A stretch of 64,000 nucleotides of DNA, from contig NZ_JACMIA010000001.1 in the NCBI RefSeq assembly GCF_014252955.1, forward strand, positions 3,804,258-3,868,257. The letters are read 5' to 3'. Positions 8,843-17,144 of the stretch are shown piece after piece. The position numbers were made by a program, and so were the translations under genes. Source of the DNA: Stappia sp. 28M-7. GTDB lineage: Bacteria > Pseudomonadota > Alphaproteobacteria > Rhizobiales > Stappiaceae. The notes under the pieces are model-generated. The model made no database searches and was not told the origin of the DNA. It saw only the letters and a list, made by a program, of their open reading frames with translations. Numbering within the stretch: position 1 is the first letter of the stretch; every line of letters starts with the position of its first letter.

Positions 8843-9922
8843 ATGACCGCCGACGCGCCCTTCCAGCCCGAAACGCCCGCCCTCGTGCTGGACGAGGCGG
8901 TTGCGCTCGCCAACATCGCCCGCTTCCAGGCCCATTGCGACCGGCTCGGCCTCAAGAGCCGGCCGCATATCAAGACGCACAAGCTGCCGCGCTTCGCCAG
9001 GGCGCAGATCGAGGCCGGCGCGCGCGGCATCACCTGCCAGAAGATCGGCGAAGCCGAGGTCATGGCCGATGCCGGCATCGACGACATTCTCATCACCTTC
9101 AACATCCTTGGCGAGGCCAAGCTTGCGCGGCTGAAGGCGCTTGCCGGGCGCATCGCCCGCCTTGCCGTCGTCGCCGACAGCCAGACGACGGTGGACGGCC
9201 TCGCCGCCGCCTTCGCGGACGGTGCGGCAACGCTGCATGTGATGGTGGAATGCGATACCGGCGCCGGACGCTGCGGCGTCCAGACGCCGGCAGAGGCGGC
9301 AGATCTCGCCGCCCGCATCGCGGCTGCGCCCGGCCTCGTCTTCGCCGGACTGATGACCTACCCCGCCCCCGGCAAGGCCGGCAATGTCGAGCGTTTCATG
9401 GGCGAGGCGCTCGGCCTGCTCGCCGCGCGGGGCATCGAGTGCCCGGAAATCTCCAGCGGCGGCTCGCCCGACATGTGGCATGCGGGGGAAGCGGAAGGCG
9501 GGTCCCGCAACCTCGTCACCGAGTACCGGGCCGGCACCTACATCTATAACGACCGCTCGCTGGTCGAGCGCGGCGCCTGCGCCCTCGACGACTGCGCCCT
9601 GACCGTGCACGCCACCGTGGTCAGCCGGCCGACACCGACGCGTGCGGTGCTGGATGCCGGCTCCAAGGCGCTGTCCTCGGACCTGCTCGGCCTCAGCGGA
9701 CACGGCACCATCATCGGCCATCCGGATGCGCATATCGCAGCGCTCAGCGAGGAACATGCGGTGGTCGATATCCCTGCCGGCAGCCTTGCCGTCGGCGACC
9801 GCGTTCGCATCGTGCCGAACCATTGCTGCGTGGTGACGAACCTGTTCGACAGCGCCTGGCTGCTCGGCGCCGACGGCAGCGTTCAACAGATCGATATCGC
9901 CGCGCGCGGCCGCATGACCTGA
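8843..9922 (+). CDS. DSD1/D-threonine aldolase family PLP enzyme
   Basis: A 359-residue fold type III PLP enzyme with an alanine-racemase-like N-terminal barrel and a D-serine-dehydratase-like C-terminal domain. The PLP lysine is K44 in RPHIKTHK. The C-terminal metal site reads H327-C328-C329 (PNHCC). An H-x-C pair is the zinc site reported for DSD1-type D-serine and D-threo-3-hydroxyaspartate dehydratases, whereas characterised D-threonine aldolases use H-x-D. This favours dehydration of a D-3-hydroxyamino acid, giving a 2-oxoacid through an enamine, over aldol cleavage. It is the last gene of the ABC/M81 operon, 17 bp after M81, and the RidA gene at the other end of the locus fits the enamine chemistry. 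Confidence 0.85.
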   Translation: MTADAPFQPETPALVLDEAVALANIARFQAHCDRLGLKSRPHIKTHKLPRFARAQIEAGARGITCQKIGEAEVMADAGIDDILITFNILGEAKLARLKALAGRIARLAVVADSQTTVDGLAAAFADGAATLHVMVECDTGAGRCGVQTPAEAADLAARIAAAPGLVFAGLMTYPAPGKAGNVERFMGEALGLLAARGIECPEISSGGSPDMWHAGEAEGGSRNLVTEYRAGTYIYNDRSLVERGACALDDCALTVHATVVSRPTPTRAVLDAGSKALSSDLLGLSGHGTIIGHPDAHIAALSEEHAVVDIPAGSLAVGDRVRIVPNHCCVVTNLFDSAWLLGADGSVQQIDIAARGRMT

Positions 9923-9947
9923 CGGACTGACCGGCGCGACCCACTCC

Positions 9948-10649
9948 TCAAGCCTCGTCGGGATCGAAATAGTCTGCGTGGGCGGCCCGAATGTCGTCGA
10001 TGATGCCGGCGATGCGAGCCAGATGCGAGCGCATCCGCGCAATTGCCGCGTCCTGATCGCCGCCGCGCACCGCCGCCAGGATCGAGATGTGGTCCTCCAG
10101 CGCCAGCCGGGCGCCGTTTTCCAGCGACAGATAGCGGACCCGGTCCATATGGGCCTTGTGATCGCGGATCAGCGCCCACACGTGCCCCTGCCCGGCGATC
10201 TCGCAGATGCGGTTGTGAAAACTGTCGTCGAGCGCATGGAACCCGGCCCGGTCGTCGCGATCCACCGCCTTTTCCTGCTCGCCGATCATGTCTTCCAGCT
10301 CGCCCATCTCCGCCTCGGTCATGTTGGCCATGGCCGCGCGCATCGTCTCCAGTTCGAGCGCGGTGCGGATGAAGCGGGCACGGTGCACCGCCTCCACCGA
10401 GATCGGCGTCACCACCGTGGCGCGCTGCGGACGGATCAGCAGGAAGCCCTGCTGCGACAGCCGGTAGAAGGCATCGCGCACCGGCTGCCGGCTGACCCCC
10501 ATCTGCTTGGCGACTTCCGCCTCCGACAGCTTTGTGCCGGGCAGAAGATCGAGGCCAACCACCCGATTGTAGAGTTCGGCAAACACCAGATCGGTCACGG
10601 ACGGCACGCGCGACATGTCGAGCGTCCTGAGCTTGATCTGTTCCGTCAT
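9948..10649 (-). CDS. GntR-family (FadR/FCD) regulator of the uronate operon
   Basis: A 233-residue regulator with an N-terminal winged helix (about 10-75, recognition region LSEAEVAKQMGVSRQPVRDAF) and a C-terminal FCD effector domain rich in histidines and acidic residues. It belongs to the group that includes UxuR/ExuR. The ATG at 10649 has a GGGAGG ribosome site; the longer frame to 10688 lacks one. It is divergent from uxaC with 269 bp between. A sigma70 promoter with an overlapping dyad in that gap is the likely operator, and a uronate or 2-keto-3-deoxygluconate-like acid is the likely inducer (inference from context). Confidence 0.88.
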   Translation of the reverse strand: MTEQIKLRTLDMSRVPSVTDLVFAELYNRVVGLDLLPGTKLSEAEVAKQMGVSRQPVRDAFYRLSQQGFLLIRPQRATVVTPISVEAVHRARFIRTALELETMRAAMANMTEAEMGELEDMIGEQEKAVDRDDRAGFHALDDSFHNRICEIAGQGHVWALIRDHKAHMDRVRYLSLENGARLALEDHISILAAVRGGDQDAAIARMRSHLARIAGIIDDIRAAHADYFDPDEA

Positions 10650-10817
10650 CCACCTGCCCTCCCTGCGACCACCGCAGCCCGCCCGCAAGATCGGACGAGG
10701 CCTTGGCGCCGCGCTGCCGGACGTGTCGTCCGCGCCGGTTTTCCGGCATTTGCCGGGAGGCTCGTCCTAGCGACTGCCGCCCGGTTTGACAATTCGCCGC
10801 CCCCGTTCCGGCGGGCG

Positions 10818-10858
10818 TTGACTCAACTTGCAGACTAACATATTAGATTACTAGTTAG
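10818..10858 (+). promoter_or_regulatory. Promoter and GntR operator of the uronate operon
   Basis: TTGACT (10818-10823), a 17-bp spacer and TATTAG (10841-10846) form a good sigma70 promoter ahead of uxaC. An inverted repeat CTAAC-N14-GTTAG (10835-10858) covers the -10 region. This placement suits repression by the divergent GntR regulator. Confidence 0.6.
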
Positions 10859-10918
10859 TTCGCCAGCCCCAAGAACGAGACGCTGACAAACGCGACAGGG
10901 CCGGCAGGGAGGATCGGA

Positions 10919-12325
10919 ATGGCGCTACTGGACGAGGACCGGCTGTTTCCGGTGGAGCCGCGCACGCGCGGCCTTGCCCGCGACATTTACCGGACCATCC
11001 GCGACCTGCCGATCGTCAGCCCCCACGGCCATACGGACCCGGCCTGGTTCGCGCTGAACGAACCGTTCCCCGACCCGGCCGAGCTTTTCGTGGTGCCGGA
11101 TCACTACGTCTTCCGCATGCTGTGCTCGCAGGGCATCGCGCTGACCGATCTCGGCGTTCCCCGCGTCGACGGCGGGACAAGCGAGCGCGATCCGCGCCGC
11201 ATCTGGCAGCTCTTCGCCGACAATTTCCACCTCTTCCGCGGCACGCCCTCCGCGCTCTGGCTGAACCACGCCTTCCAGGAGGTCTTCGGCATCGACGAGC
11301 CGCTGGGTCCGCAGACCGCGACGCGCATCTACGACCATATTGCCGACTGTCTCGCTCGCCCCGAATTCCGACCGCGTGCCCTGTTCGACCGGTTCAACCT
11401 CGAGGTCATCGCCACGACGGAATCGGCGCTGGACCCGCTGGAGCATCATCGCACGATCCGCGACAGCGGCTGGGGCGGCCGGGTCATCACCGCTTATCGG
11501 CCGGACGCGGTCATCGATCCCGAGTTCGAGGGCTTTGCCGCCAACGTCGCTCGTCTCGGCGAGATCACCGGCGAGGACACGACGAGCTGGCACGGCTATC
11601 TCGCCGCCCACCGGGCCCGCCGGGCCTTCTTCAAGCAGCACGGCGCCACCTCGACCGATCACGGCGCGCCCAGCGCCCGCACCGAGGACCTTTCGCCGAC
11701 TGAGGCCGCAGGCCTCTTCGACAAGGCGCTGGCCGGGCGCTGCACGGCGGAGGAAGCCGACCGGTTCCGCGGCCACATGCTGACCGAGATGGCGCGCATG
11801 AGCCTCGACGACGGGCTGGTGATGCAGATCCACCCCGGCGCCTTCCGCAACCATTCCCCTGCCGTGATGGCCCGGCACGGCCGCGACAAGGGCTTCGACG
11901 TCCCGACGCGCACCGACTACGTGCGCGCGCTCAAGCCGCTGCTCGACGCGGTCGGACACGAGCCCGGCCTCACCATCATTCTCTTCACCCTGGACGAGAC
12001 CTCCTACGCCCGCGAGCTGGCGCCCCTTGCCGGCGCCTATCCGGTGCTGCGCCTCGGCCCGCCCTGGTGGTTCCACGACAGCGCGGAGGGCATGCGCCGT
12101 TTCCGCGAGATGGCGACGGAAACCGCCGGTTTCTACAACACGGTCGGGTTCAACGACGACACCCGCGCCTTCTGTTCCATCCCCGCCCGCCACGACGTGG
12201 CCCGGCGGTCGGATGCGGCATTCCTTGCCACACTCGTCGCCACAGGGAGGCTCGGCGAGGGCGAGGCATACGAGGTCGCACGCGACCTCACCTACACCCT
12301 GGTCAAGGCCGCCTACAGGCTGTGA
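10919..12325 (+). CDS. uxaC: Glucuronate isomerase
   Basis: A 468-residue uronate isomerase of the amidohydrolase superfamily. It interconverts D-glucuronate and D-fructuronate, and D-galacturonate and D-tagaturonate, in the cytoplasm. The conserved opening SPHGHTDP gives the HxH metal motif (H36, H38), and length and overall sequence fit UxaC throughout. It is the first gene of an eleven-gene operon and is followed after 33 bp by a TRAP binding protein. The start is supported by GGGAGG upstream. Confidence 0.95.
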   Translation: MALLDEDRLFPVEPRTRGLARDIYRTIRDLPIVSPHGHTDPAWFALNEPFPDPAELFVVPDHYVFRMLCSQGIALTDLGVPRVDGGTSERDPRRIWQLFADNFHLFRGTPSALWLNHAFQEVFGIDEPLGPQTATRIYDHIADCLARPEFRPRALFDRFNLEVIATTESALDPLEHHRTIRDSGWGGRVITAYRPDAVIDPEFEGFAANVARLGEITGEDTTSWHGYLAAHRARRAFFKQHGATSTDHGAPSARTEDLSPTEAAGLFDKALAGRCTAEEADRFRGHMLTEMARMSLDDGLVMQIHPGAFRNHSPAVMARHGRDKGFDVPTRTDYVRALKPLLDAVGHEPGLTIILFTLDETSYARELAPLAGAYPVLRLGPPWWFHDSAEGMRRFREMATETAGFYNTVGFNDDTRAFCSIPARHDVARRSDAAFLATLVATGRLGEGEAYEVARDLTYTLVKAAYRL

Positions 12326-12358
12326 CCGGGCTGAAACTGCTCTAGGGAGGAACTGAAC

Positions 12359-13339
12359 ATGAAACACTGGAAGACCATGACGGCAGCCTTCGGGCTGCTC
12401 GCCGCCTCCGCCATGACGGTGCAGGCGGCCGACATCGTCCTGCGATCCTCGGACACCCATCCGGACGGGTATCCGACTGTCGAGGCGGTCAAGTATCTCG
12501 GCGAGCTCGTCAAGGAGCGCTCCAACGGCCGCATCGAGATCGAGGTGTTCCACTCGGCCCAGCTCGGCCAGGAGAAGGACACGATCGAGCAGACCCAGTT
12601 CGGCGTGATCGACATGAACCGCGTCTCGCTCGGGCCGTTCAACAACATCATCGAGGAGACCCAGGTTCCCTCGCTGCCCTACATCTTCCGCTCCGTCGAC
12701 CACATGCACAAGGTGATGGACGGTCCGATCGGCCAGGAGATCCTCGACGCGTTCTCCGACCATGATCTCGTCGGCCTGGTCTTCTACGACGCCGGCTCGC
12801 GCTCCTTCTACAACCGCCAGAAGCCGGTCGAGAACATGGCCGACCTGTCGGGCATGAAGTTCCGCGTGATGCAGTCGGACCTGTTCGTGGACATGGTCAA
12901 CGCGCTCGGCGCCAACGCGACGCCGATGCCCTATGGCGAGGTCTATTCCTCGATCCAGACCGGCGTCATCGACGGCGCCGAGAACAACTGGCCGTCCTTC
13001 GAGAGCTCCGGCCACTTCGAGGTCGCCGGCTACTACACGCTCGACGAGCACCTGATCGTGCCGGAAGTCCTGGTCATGTCGAAGAAGAGCTGGGACAAGC
13101 TCTCGGCCGAGGACCAGGCCTTGATCCGTCAGGCTGCCAAGGACTCCGTCCCGCACATGCGCAAGCTGTGGGCCGAGCGCGAGGCCGCCTCCGAGGCCAA
13201 GGTCCGCGAGGCCGGCGTCAAGATCGTCAGCGAGATCGACAAGACGCCCTTCATCGAGGCGATGAAGCCGGTCTACGAGAAATACGTGACCTCCGACAAG
13301 CTGAAGGACCTCGTCGCCCGCATCCAGGCGACCGAGTGA
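12359..13339 (+). CDS. TRAP transporter substrate-binding protein, DctP type
   Basis: A 326-residue periplasmic DctP-family protein with a signal peptide of about 23 residues ending in TVQA. Family hallmarks are [15 protein letters not shown] after the signal, and MKFRVMQSD with the conserved carboxylate-binding arginine near residue 170. Its position between uxaC and the uronate genes predicts a uronate or unsaturated uronate as ligand. A terminator-like hairpin follows the gene and probably keeps the permease genes at lower expression. Confidence 0.92.
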   Translation: MKHWKTMTAAFGLLAASAMTVQAADIVLRSSDTHPDGYPTVEAVKYLGELVKERSNGRIEIEVFHSAQLGQEKDTIEQTQFGVIDMNRVSLGPFNNIIEETQVPSLPYIFRSVDHMHKVMDGPIGQEILDAFSDHDLVGLVFYDAGSRSFYNRQKPVENMADLSGMKFRVMQSDLFVDMVNALGANATPMPYGEVYSSIQTGVIDGAENNWPSFESSGHFEVAGYYTLDEHLIVPEVLVMSKKSWDKLSAEDQALIRQAAKDSVPHMRKLWAEREAASEAKVREAGVKIVSEIDKTPFIEAMKPVYEKYVTSDKLKDLVARIQATE

Positions 13340-13355
13340 TCCCTGCCTGACCTCG

Positions 13356-13390
13356 AACCCGCGGCGGCCGGTCCGCCGCGGGTTTCTTCT
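13356..13390 (+). terminator. Intra-operon attenuating terminator after dctP
   Basis: AACCCGCGGCGG (13356-13367) pairs perfectly with 13373-13384 over 12 bp with a 5-nt loop, and is followed by TTTCTTCTT. It is strong enough to stop part of the transcription into dctQ. Its right arm ends only 23 bp before the dctQ start. Confidence 0.7.
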
Positions 13391-13407
13391 TGCCGGGAGG
13401 ACGCATC

Positions 13408-13929
13408 TTGCAAGGGACAATGCGCGACATCGCGCGGATCACGGGCACCCTGGGCCGCATCGCCCTGTGGCTGTCGGGCACGGGCCTCGTGCTGATGACC
13501 GCATTCATTTCGGTCCAGGTCTTCTGGCGCTACGCGCTCAACGACAGCCAGTCCTGGACGGAGCCCGCCTCGGTGATGCTGATGGGCTGGTTCATCTTCC
13601 TGGGCGCTGCCGTCGGCATCCGCGAGGGCTATCACCTGTCCTTCGACGTGCTGCTCTACGTGCTGCCGCTGAAGGTCAAGCTGGCGCTGCATTCGATCTC
13701 GGACGCCGTGGTCATCGCCTTCGGTGCGGGCATGGTCTGGTACGGGGCCGAACTCGCCGCCAAGACCGCCGGCAACAAGCTTCCCTCGCTCGGCATTTCC
13801 GGCGCGTTCGACTTCCTGCCCCTCGTCGGCGGCGGGATTCTCATCGTCCTCTTCTCGCTCGAGCGCCTCGCCCGCCGCGCTGCCGGCCTGCCGACCGCCC
13901 GCTTCGGCGAAACCGAACTGGAGGATTGA
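13408..13929 (+). CDS. TRAP transporter small permease, DctQ type
   Basis: A 173-residue membrane protein with four hydrophobic segments, typical of DctQ, which forms the integral TRAP complex with DctM. I chose a TTG at 13408 because GGGAGG lies 7 nt upstream. The ATG at 13420 has a ribosome-like sequence only 2 nt away, which is too close. An in-frame TTG at 13390 lies upstream of that site. It is 3 bp from the DctM gene. Confidence 0.88.
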   Translation: MQGTMRDIARITGTLGRIALWLSGTGLVLMTAFISVQVFWRYALNDSQSWTEPASVMLMGWFIFLGAAVGIREGYHLSFDVLLYVLPLKVKLALHSISDAVVIAFGAGMVWYGAELAAKTAGNKLPSLGISGAFDFLPLVGGGILIVLFSLERLARRAAGLPTARFGETELED

Positions 13930-13932
13930 GCG

Positions 13933-15213
13933 ATGGAACTGTTGATCCTCTTCGGCACCTTCACCGTCCTGCTGCTGATCGGCACGCCCGTCGCCTTCTG
14001 CCTCGGCGTCTCGTCCTTCGCCACCATCGCCTATATGGGCCTGCCGCCGGTGGTCGTGTTCCAGCGGCTGAACTCCGGCGTCTCGGTCTTCGCGCTGATG
14101 GCGATCCCCTTCTTCATCTATGCCGGGGAATTGATGGTGCGCGGGGATATCGCCCGCCGGCTGGTGGCGCTGGCCGGTGCGCTCGTCGGCCATCTGCGCG
14201 GCGGCCTCGGCCAGGTCAACATCACCGCCTCGGTGCTGTTCGGCGGCATTTCCGGTTCTGCCGCGGCCGACGCCTCTGCAATCGGCGGCCTGATGATCCC
14301 GCAGATGAAGGCGCGCGGCTACGACGTCGACTACGGCGTCAACGTCACGGTGGTCTCATCGATCATCGCGTTGATGCTGCCGCCCTCGCACAACATGATC
14401 ATCTATTCGATCTCCGCCGGCGGGCGCATCTCCATCGCCGACCTGTTCACCGCCGGCATCCTGCCCGGCCTGCTGCTGGCGCTGTCGCTCATGTTCGCGG
14501 CCTGGTACGTCGCCAAGAAGCGCAACTACCCCATCGACCCGTTCCAGGGCTGGGGCATGGTCGGCCACCTGCTGATCAACGCGACCCCCGGCATCCTGCT
14601 GATCGCCATCATCTTCGGCGGCGTGCGCTCCGGCATCTTCACCGCCTCGGAAAGCTCCTGCATCGCGGTCGTCTACGCGCTCTTCATCACCGCCGTCGCC
14701 TACCGCACCATGCACTGGCAGAACTTCGTTCTGGCGACCACCGCAGCGGTGCGCACCACAGCCATGGTGCTGCTTGTGATCGGCTGTGCCGCCTCGTTCG
14801 GCTGGCTGCTCGCCGTTCTGCGCGTACCCGCGACGCTCGTCGCCGTCATGCAGGACGTCTCGCAGAACCCGCTTCTGGTGCTCTTGCTGATCAACGTGAT
14901 CCTGCTGATCCTCGGCACGTTCATGGACATGTCGCCGCTGATCGTCATCACCACGCCGATCTTCCTGCCCGTTGCCCAGGCCTTCGGCGTCGACCCCGTG
15001 CATTTCGGCGTCATCCTGATCCTCAACCTCGGCATCGGCCTTTGTACCCCGCCGGTCGGCGCGGTGCTCTTCGTCGGCTGTGCCGTCGGCCGGATCACCG
15101 TCTGGGATGCCGTCCGCACGATCTGGCCCTTCTACTTCGCCGCCGTCGGGACCCTGCTGCTCGTCACCTATGTGCCGGCGCTGTCGCTCTGGCTGCCCTC
15201 GCTGTTCCACTGA
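13933..15213 (+). CDS. TRAP transporter large permease, DctM type
   Basis: A 426-residue protein with about 12 membrane segments and the DctM pattern (GTPVAFCLG near residue 20, then GGISGSAAADASAIG near 105). It carries out sodium-coupled import of the ligand delivered by DctP. Length is standard. With DctP and DctQ it makes a complete TRAP system, predicted to carry uronates. Confidence 0.93.
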   Translation: MELLILFGTFTVLLLIGTPVAFCLGVSSFATIAYMGLPPVVVFQRLNSGVSVFALMAIPFFIYAGELMVRGDIARRLVALAGALVGHLRGGLGQVNITASVLFGGISGSAAADASAIGGLMIPQMKARGYDVDYGVNVTVVSSIIALMLPPSHNMIIYSISAGGRISIADLFTAGILPGLLLALSLMFAAWYVAKKRNYPIDPFQGWGMVGHLLINATPGILLIAIIFGGVRSGIFTASESSCIAVVYALFITAVAYRTMHWQNFVLATTAAVRTTAMVLLVIGCAASFGWLLAVLRVPATLVAVMQDVSQNPLLVLLLINVILLILGTFMDMSPLIVITTPIFLPVAQAFGVDPVHFGVILILNLGIGLCTPPVGAVLFVGCAVGRITVWDAVRTIWPFYFAAVGTLLLVTYVPALSLWLPSLFH

Positions 15214-15231
15214 TCACATCGGAGCCCGTCC

Positions 15232-15549
15232 ATGTCTCCCCTTGCCGTCTTTCCAGAAGTCGCGACCGGCCCCGGCGTCACCCGTCGCGTCGTCGCGGAC
15301 AGTCCGCAGATGATGGTCGTCGCCTTCACCTTCGAAGCCGGCGCGGAAGGCCCGCTGCATAACCATCCGCACATCCAGTCGACCTATGTGGAGAGCGGCC
15401 GCTTCATCTTCTCCCTCGACGGGGAGGAGTTCGAGGTCGGCCCCGGGGACAGTTTCGTCATCCCCTCCAACGCGGTGCACGGCTGCCGCTGCCTTGAGGC
15501 AGGGCGCCTGATCGACGGCTTCACGCCGCGCCGCGACGATTTCCTCTGA
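15232..15549 (+). CDS. kdgF: Cupin, KdgF-like unsaturated uronate converting enzyme
   Basis: A 105-residue single-domain cupin. The metal site is H43, H45, Q49 and H83, the pattern of KdgF-type cupins. KdgF converts 4,5-unsaturated uronates from pectin or alginate oligomers to 4-deoxy-5-keto uronate, the substrate of KduI. It sits directly before kduI in the same operon, which strongly supports this role. Sequence alone would only give small cupin. It implies that the cell receives lyase-generated sugars even though no lyase gene is in the window. Confidence 0.83.
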   Translation: MSPLAVFPEVATGPGVTRRVVADSPQMMVVAFTFEAGAEGPLHNHPHIQSTYVESGRFIFSLDGEEFEVGPGDSFVIPSNAVHGCRCLEAGRLIDGFTPRRDDFL

Positions 15550-15579
15550 TCCCGAAACCCACCCCTTCAAGGAGCCGCC

Positions 15580-16404
15580 ATGCTGAGCGTCGAGACCCGC
15601 CACGCCGTCCACCAGGACCATGCCAAGGGCATGGACACGGACGAGCTGCGCCGCCACTTCCATGCCGGAGGCCTGTTCCGCGACGGCGAGATCCGCCTCG
15701 TCTACACCCATTACGACCGCTTCGTGCTGGGCGGCGCGGTGCCGGGCACCGGCACCCTCACCCTCGACAAGGTCGAGGAGACCCGCACCGCCACCTTCCT
15801 GGAGCGGCGCGAGATGGCCGTCGTCAATATCGGTGCGACCGGTGAGGTCTCAACGCGGGGCGGCAGCTGGACGCTGGAGCGCGGCGACGTGCTCTATCTC
15901 GGCATGGGTGCCGGCCCGGTCACCTTCTCCGGCGGCGGGCGGTTCTACATCACCTCCGCCCCGGCCCACCGCTCCCTGCCGTCGCGGCTGATCCGCCTGT
16001 CGGAGGCCAACAGTCTGAAGCTCGGCGCTACCGAGACCTCCAACAAGCGGACCATCAACCAGTTCGTCCATCCGCTCGTGATGGAAAGCTGCCAGCTCGT
16101 GCTGGGCTACACCACGCTGGAGGACGGCTCGGTCTGGAACACCATGCCGGCCCACGTCCACGACCGGCGGATGGAAGCCTATCTCTACTTCGACATGACG
16201 GAGGATCAGCGCGTCCTGCACCTGATGGGCGAGCCGCAGCAGACCCGCCATCTCATCGTCGCCAATGAGGAAGCCGCCATCTCGCCGCCCTGGTCGATCC
16301 ACTCGGGCGCGGGCACCGGCAGCTACACGTTCATCTGGGCGATGGCCGGGGACAATGTCGACTACACGGACATGGATTTCGTCAGCATGGCGGAGATGAA
16401 ATGA
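15580..16404 (+). CDS. kduI: 5-dehydro-4-deoxy-D-glucuronate isomerase
   Basis: A 274-residue KduI that isomerises 4-deoxy-L-threo-5-hexosulose uronate to 3-deoxy-D-glycero-2,5-hexodiulosonate. The zinc ligands are visible as H192, H194, E199 and H241, with the same spacing as in the E. coli enzyme (H196, H198, E203, H245). It lies 30 bp after kdgF, and its stop overlaps the kduD start (ATGA). Confidence 0.95.
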   Translation: MLSVETRHAVHQDHAKGMDTDELRRHFHAGGLFRDGEIRLVYTHYDRFVLGGAVPGTGTLTLDKVEETRTATFLERREMAVVNIGATGEVSTRGGSWTLERGDVLYLGMGAGPVTFSGGGRFYITSAPAHRSLPSRLIRLSEANSLKLGATETSNKRTINQFVHPLVMESCQLVLGYTTLEDGSVWNTMPAHVHDRRMEAYLYFDMTEDQRVLHLMGEPQQTRHLIVANEEAAISPPWSIHSGAGTGSYTFIWAMAGDNVDYTDMDFVSMAEMK

Positions 16405-17144
16405 GCACCTCCTTCTCGCTCTCCGGCCGCAAGGCGCTGGTGACCGGCGCCAATACCGGCATCGGCCAGGCCATCGCCCTCGCGCTGGCCGCCGCCGGCG
16501 CCGAAGTGACCTGCGCCGGCCGCCGCTCCTGCCTTGAGACCGTCGCCGCGATCGAGGCTGCCGGCGGCAGCGCCTCCTCGCTGACCCTCGATCTTGCCGA
16601 TCCGATGGCGGCGCGCGACGTCTTTGCCGGCACGGGACATTCGCTCCTCGTCAACAATGCCGGCATCATTCGCCGTGGGGACAGCGTCGACTTCACCGAA
16701 GACGACTGGGACGCGGTAATGGACGTCAATCTCAAGGCGCTGTTCTTCACCACCCAGGCCTTCGCCCGCGACCTGCTGGCGCGCGGCGAGGGCGGCGCGG
16801 TGGTCAACATTGCCTCCATGCTGTCCTTTCAGGGCGGCATCCGCGTGCCGTCCTACACCGCCGCCAAGCACGGGGTTGCGGGGATAACCAAGATCCTCGC
16901 CAACGAGTGGGCGGCAAAAGGCATCAACGTCAACGCCATCGCGCCGGGCTACATCGCCACCAACAACACCAAGGCGCTGCGCGAGGATCCGGATCGCTCC
17001 GCCGCGATCCTCGACCGCATCCCGGCCGGCCACTGGGGCGCGCCCGAGGATATCGCCGGCACCGCCGTCTTTCTCTGCTCCCCGGCCGCCCGCTACGTGC
17101 ACGGCGCGGTGATCCCTGTCGATGGAGGCTGGCTTGCCCGCTGA
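16401..17144 (+). CDS. kduD: 2-dehydro-3-deoxy-D-gluconate 5-dehydrogenase
   Basis: A 247-residue classical short-chain dehydrogenase. TGANTGIG (15-22) binds the nucleotide, NNAG is present, and the catalytic residues are S139, Y152 and K156. Next to kduI it is assigned to NAD(P)H-dependent reduction of 3-deoxy-2,5-hexodiulosonate to 2-keto-3-deoxygluconate. The start overlaps the kduI stop by 4 bp, and the end overlaps the next gene. Confidence 0.92.
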   Translation: MSTSFSLSGRKALVTGANTGIGQAIALALAAAGAEVTCAGRRSCLETVAAIEAAGGSASSLTLDLADPMAARDVFAGTGHSLLVNNAGIIRRGDSVDFTEDDWDAVMDVNLKALFFTTQAFARDLLARGEGGAVVNIASMLSFQGGIRVPSYTAAKHGVAGITKILANEWAAKGINVNAIAPGYIATNNTKALREDPDRSAAILDRIPAGHWGAPEDIAGTAVFLCSPAARYVHGAVIPVDGGWLAR

